DNA of 7,517 nt from Pseudomonadota bacterium (lineage in GTDB: Bacteria > Pseudomonadota > Alphaproteobacteria > Rhizobiales > Hyphomicrobiaceae), in assembly GCA_003242645.1 (NCBI GenBank), contig QGVC01000175.1, positions 1 to 7,517 of the forward strand. Direction: 5' to 3'. The position numbers were made by a program, and so were the translations under genes. Shown one piece after another: positions 5,737 to 7,517 of the stretch; positions within the stretch are counted from its first letter, which is position 1; each line of letters begins with the position of its first letter. The notes beneath the pieces are model-generated. The model did no database searches and was not told where the DNA came from. It worked only from the letters and a program-made list of their open reading frames with translations.

Positions 5737-7257
5737 ATGAGGAACGAGGAATTTTTGTCAACGAAAACATTCGCTGAGCTTGGACTCAGCCCGAAAGTCC
5801 TGGCCGCCGTCGAGGCAGCCGGCTACACCACGCCAACTCCCATTCAGGCCGCAGCTATTCCCGTCGCCTTAACCGGTCGGGATGTGCTCGGGATTGCCCA
5901 GACGGGCACCGGGAAGACGGCATCGTACGTGCTTCCCATGATCACGAGGCTGGAAACCGGCCGGGCCCGGGCGAGGATGCCGCGGTCCTTGATCCTGGCG
6001 CCGACACGCGAGCTGGCCGCCCAGGTGGCCCAAAGCTTCGAGAAGTACGGTGTCAACCATAAGCTCACCGTGGCGCTGCTGATCGGCGGCGTGTCGATGG
6101 AGGATCAGACCCGGAAGCTCGACCGCGGCGTCGACGTGCTGATCGCCACTCCAGGGCGCCTCCTCGATCACTTCCAGCGCGGCCGCGTCATGCTCATGGG
6201 GGTCGAGATCCTGGTCATCGACGAAGCCGACCGGATGCTCGACATGGGGTTCATCCCGGACATCGAAAAAATCTGCAAGCTCCTGCCGCCGAAACGGCAG
6301 ACGCTCTTCTTCTCCGCGACCATGCCGCCCGAGATCCAGCGGCTGGTCGACAACTTCCTCAATAACCCCGCACGCATCGAGGTGGCTCCTCCCGCCACGA
6401 CGGCGAGGGCCATCACGCAGCGCTTCGTGTACTGCCGTGACGCCGATGACCGGGCCAAGCGCGAGCAGCTCCGTCAGCTCATCCGCAGCCAGGACGTGCG
6501 GAACGCCATCATCTTCTGCAACCGCAAGCGCGACGTCGCCATCCTCTACAGGTCGCTGCTGAAGCACGGCTTCAATGCCGGCGCGCTCCATGGCGACATG
6601 GACCAGAAGAACCGCATGGAGACGCTCGACAAGTTCCGGTCGGGCGAAATCAACATTCTGGCGGCGAGCGACGTTGCGGCTCGTGGCCTCGATATTCCCG
6701 AGGTGAGCCACGTCTTCAACTTCGACGTCCCATGGGCTGCCGATGACTATGTCCACCGCATCGGTCGCACAGGCCGTGCCGGCCGAGAAGGCTTCGCCGC
6801 GACGCTCGTTACGCGTGACGAGCTCAAGCTCGTGAAGCAGATAGAGAAGGTCACGGGCGAGCAGCCGATCTGGCTCGGCGAGCCTCCGCCGGAGGAAGAC
6901 TTTGCGGAAGCAACCCGCAGCAAGCGGCGCAGGCGCCGTGGCGGTAAGGCCGAGGACCGGAAGGCAAGCGCGACCGCCGAGCAGAAGCCCAAGCAGGAAT
7001 CTCCCCAACGCAAGAAGAAATCCGCACCGCCTGCAGAGGCTCCCTCGTCTCCCGTCGCCCAAGCTGCGGACGGGGCTGCAACGGCTCCGAAAAAGGCTGA
7101 GACAAGGGCGCAGCCCGTGAAGACTCAATCCACACCGGCTGGCGACTTGCCGAAGGCGAAGGAGCCTCAGCAAGAGGCGGCAAGCGTCGGCTTCGCGGAC
7201 AAAATCCCAGCGTTCCTGCGCCGCCCCGTCCGGATCGCAAAGGCGGCCAACGAGTAA
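5737..7257 (+). CDS. DEAD-box ATP-dependent RNA helicase (RhlE-like)
   Basis: This 506-residue cytoplasmic helicase unwinds short RNA duplexes using ATP; RhlE-type enzymes act in ribosome maturation and RNA decay. All motifs are present in order: Q motif (FAELGLS to TPTPIQ), Walker A AQTGTGKT (K60), PTRELAAQ, TPGRLLDH, DEAD (162-165), SAT (193-195), IIFCN, ARGLDIP (315-321) and HRIGRTGRAGR (340-350). After the core comes a basic patch with five consecutive Arg (397-401), then a low-complexity Lys/Ala/Pro/Gln-rich tail. It closes with a conserved-looking GFADKIPAFLRRPVR (485-499), typical of alphaproteobacterial homologues. The ATG at 5737 is taken as the start. A TTG at 5755, preceded by GAGGA at a tight spacing, would give MSTKTFAELGL, closer to usual family N-termini, and is a serious alternative. 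It converges on the TfoX-like gene. Confidence 0.96.
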   Translation: MRNEEFLSTKTFAELGLSPKVLAAVEAAGYTTPTPIQAAAIPVALTGRDVLGIAQTGTGKTASYVLPMITRLETGRARARMPRSLILAPTRELAAQVAQSFEKYGVNHKLTVALLIGGVSMEDQTRKLDRGVDVLIATPGRLLDHFQRGRVMLMGVEILVIDEADRMLDMGFIPDIEKICKLLPPKRQTLFFSATMPPEIQRLVDNFLNNPARIEVAPPATTARAITQRFVYCRDADDRAKREQLRQLIRSQDVRNAIIFCNRKRDVAILYRSLLKHGFNAGALHGDMDQKNRMETLDKFRSGEINILAASDVAARGLDIPEVSHVFNFDVPWAADDYVHRIGRTGRAGREGFAATLVTRDELKLVKQIEKVTGEQPIWLGEPPPEEDFAEATRSKRRRRRGGKAEDRKASATAEQKPKQESPQRKKKSAPPAEAPSSPVAQAADGAATAPKKAETRAQPVKTQSTPAGDLPKAKEPQQEAASVGFADKIPAFLRRPVRIAKAANE

Positions 7258-7277
7258 GCCTTGGACGAGCGAGAATA

Positions 7278-7517
7278 TCAGGCGGAGCGCGTGCGCTTCG
7301 CCTTCTTGCGTTGCGCCCGGCGAGCTGCTTCCAACGCGGCGCGCGCCCAGGTCAGTAGCTCATCAGGATCATCGAGCAATTCGTCCGGCGCCCGACATTA
7401 GGACGTGGCGACGGTGCGCCCATTCTTGGTCTGGTAGCAAAACGGGCCGAGCGAACGCGCCTCGAAATCCTCGCGGTTCCCTTCGTCGACCTTCAGATAG
7501 AGCGTATCGTCTGACAC
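7278..7517 (-). pseudogene. TfoX/Sxy N-terminal-domain-like gene interrupted by an in-frame stop (partial at right edge)
   Basis: On the minus strand one frame runs from the window edge to TGA at 7278-7280 (79 codons), broken only by TAA at 7398-7400 (codon 40 from the edge). Upstream of it the peptide reads DDTLYLKVDEGNREDFEA then LGPFCYQTKNGRTVATS. Downstream it reads CRAPDELLDDPDELLTWA then ARAALEAARRAQRKK. Together these match the TfoX N-terminal domain, including LYLKVD, the GPF-Y stretch, RAPDE and LLTWAR-ALEAA. In the family the break point usually carries an aromatic pair before R-AP-E. Here it is TAA-TGT, consistent with point mutations. The frame is otherwise intact, so inactivation is recent, or this is a sequencing error. 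The N-terminus lies outside the window. TfoX regulates competence in Haemophilus and Vibrio; its role in Alphaproteobacteria is unclear. Confidence 0.75.
7281..7312 (+). terminator. Possible terminator of the helicase gene
   Basis: GGCGGAGCG (7281-7289) pairs with CGCTTCGCC (7294-7302) across a CGTG tetraloop, giving nine pairs including one G-U that exists only in the plus-strand RNA. A moderately T-rich TTCTTGCGTT follows. It begins 24 nt after the helicase stop and overlaps the last codons of the convergent TfoX-like gene. The tail is interrupted, so termination may be partial. Confidence 0.45.

Noticed and set aside
5727..5777. 16-codon open frame overlapping the helicase start
   Set aside because: GGAG lies 13 nt upstream of its ATG, too far for a normal ribosome-binding site, and the peptide has no recognisable leader features.
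5869..7173. 434-residue minus-strand open frame opposite the helicase
   Set aside because: It is antisense to all helicase motifs. Long antisense frames are expected in high-GC genes.

Overview
The window looks like a chromosomal segment of a high-GC alphaproteobacterium, probably Hyphomicrobiales. The clues are a promoter matching the alphaproteobacterial general-stress sigma factor EcfG (GGAAC-N17-CGTT), a small tyrosine-rich secreted protein, a TadE/TadG-like pilus-assembly protein, an RhlE-type DEAD-box helicase ending in a PAFLRRPVR-type tail, and a TfoX-like gene. The assignment is inferred from gene content, not from any database comparison.

Layout, left to right. Positions 1-216 carry what looks like the 3' end of an unrecognised plus-strand gene. 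A complete tRNA-Pro(CGG) lies on the minus strand at 299-375, with a possible promoter at 396-424. A hairpin at 471-506 separates it from a minus-strand gene (609-929) for a signal-peptide-bearing, tyrosine-rich protein, which has a good Shine-Dalgarno and an EcfG-type promoter. A divergent intergenic region (930-1129) also holds a FixK/FNR-like half-palindrome facing a P-type cation-transporting ATPase (1130-3925). The ATPase is followed at short distance by a membrane-anchored ClpP-fold serine protease of the SDH family (3990-4820), probably in the same operon. Next come a GC-rich hairpin, a short Tad-type membrane protein (4948-5463), about 270 bases without a convincing gene, and the helicase (5737-7257). 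A convergent TfoX-like gene enters from the right edge on the minus strand (7278-7517) and is interrupted by an in-frame TAA.

How the genes relate. The EcfG-type promoter and the FixK/FNR-like site suggest stress or low-oxygen control of the divergent pair. The ATPase and protease together suggest an envelope ion-homeostasis and protein-quality function, which is inference. The helicase belongs to general RNA metabolism.

The most notable anomaly is in the ATPase. The actuator-domain TGES motif reads TGKS, replacing the glutamate needed for dephosphorylation, while every other catalytic and ion-binding motif I checked is intact apart from one common substitution in M8. I see no transposase, integrase, CRISPR array or obvious new multi-gene system. 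The window is mostly ordinary chromosomal content with a few specific oddities.
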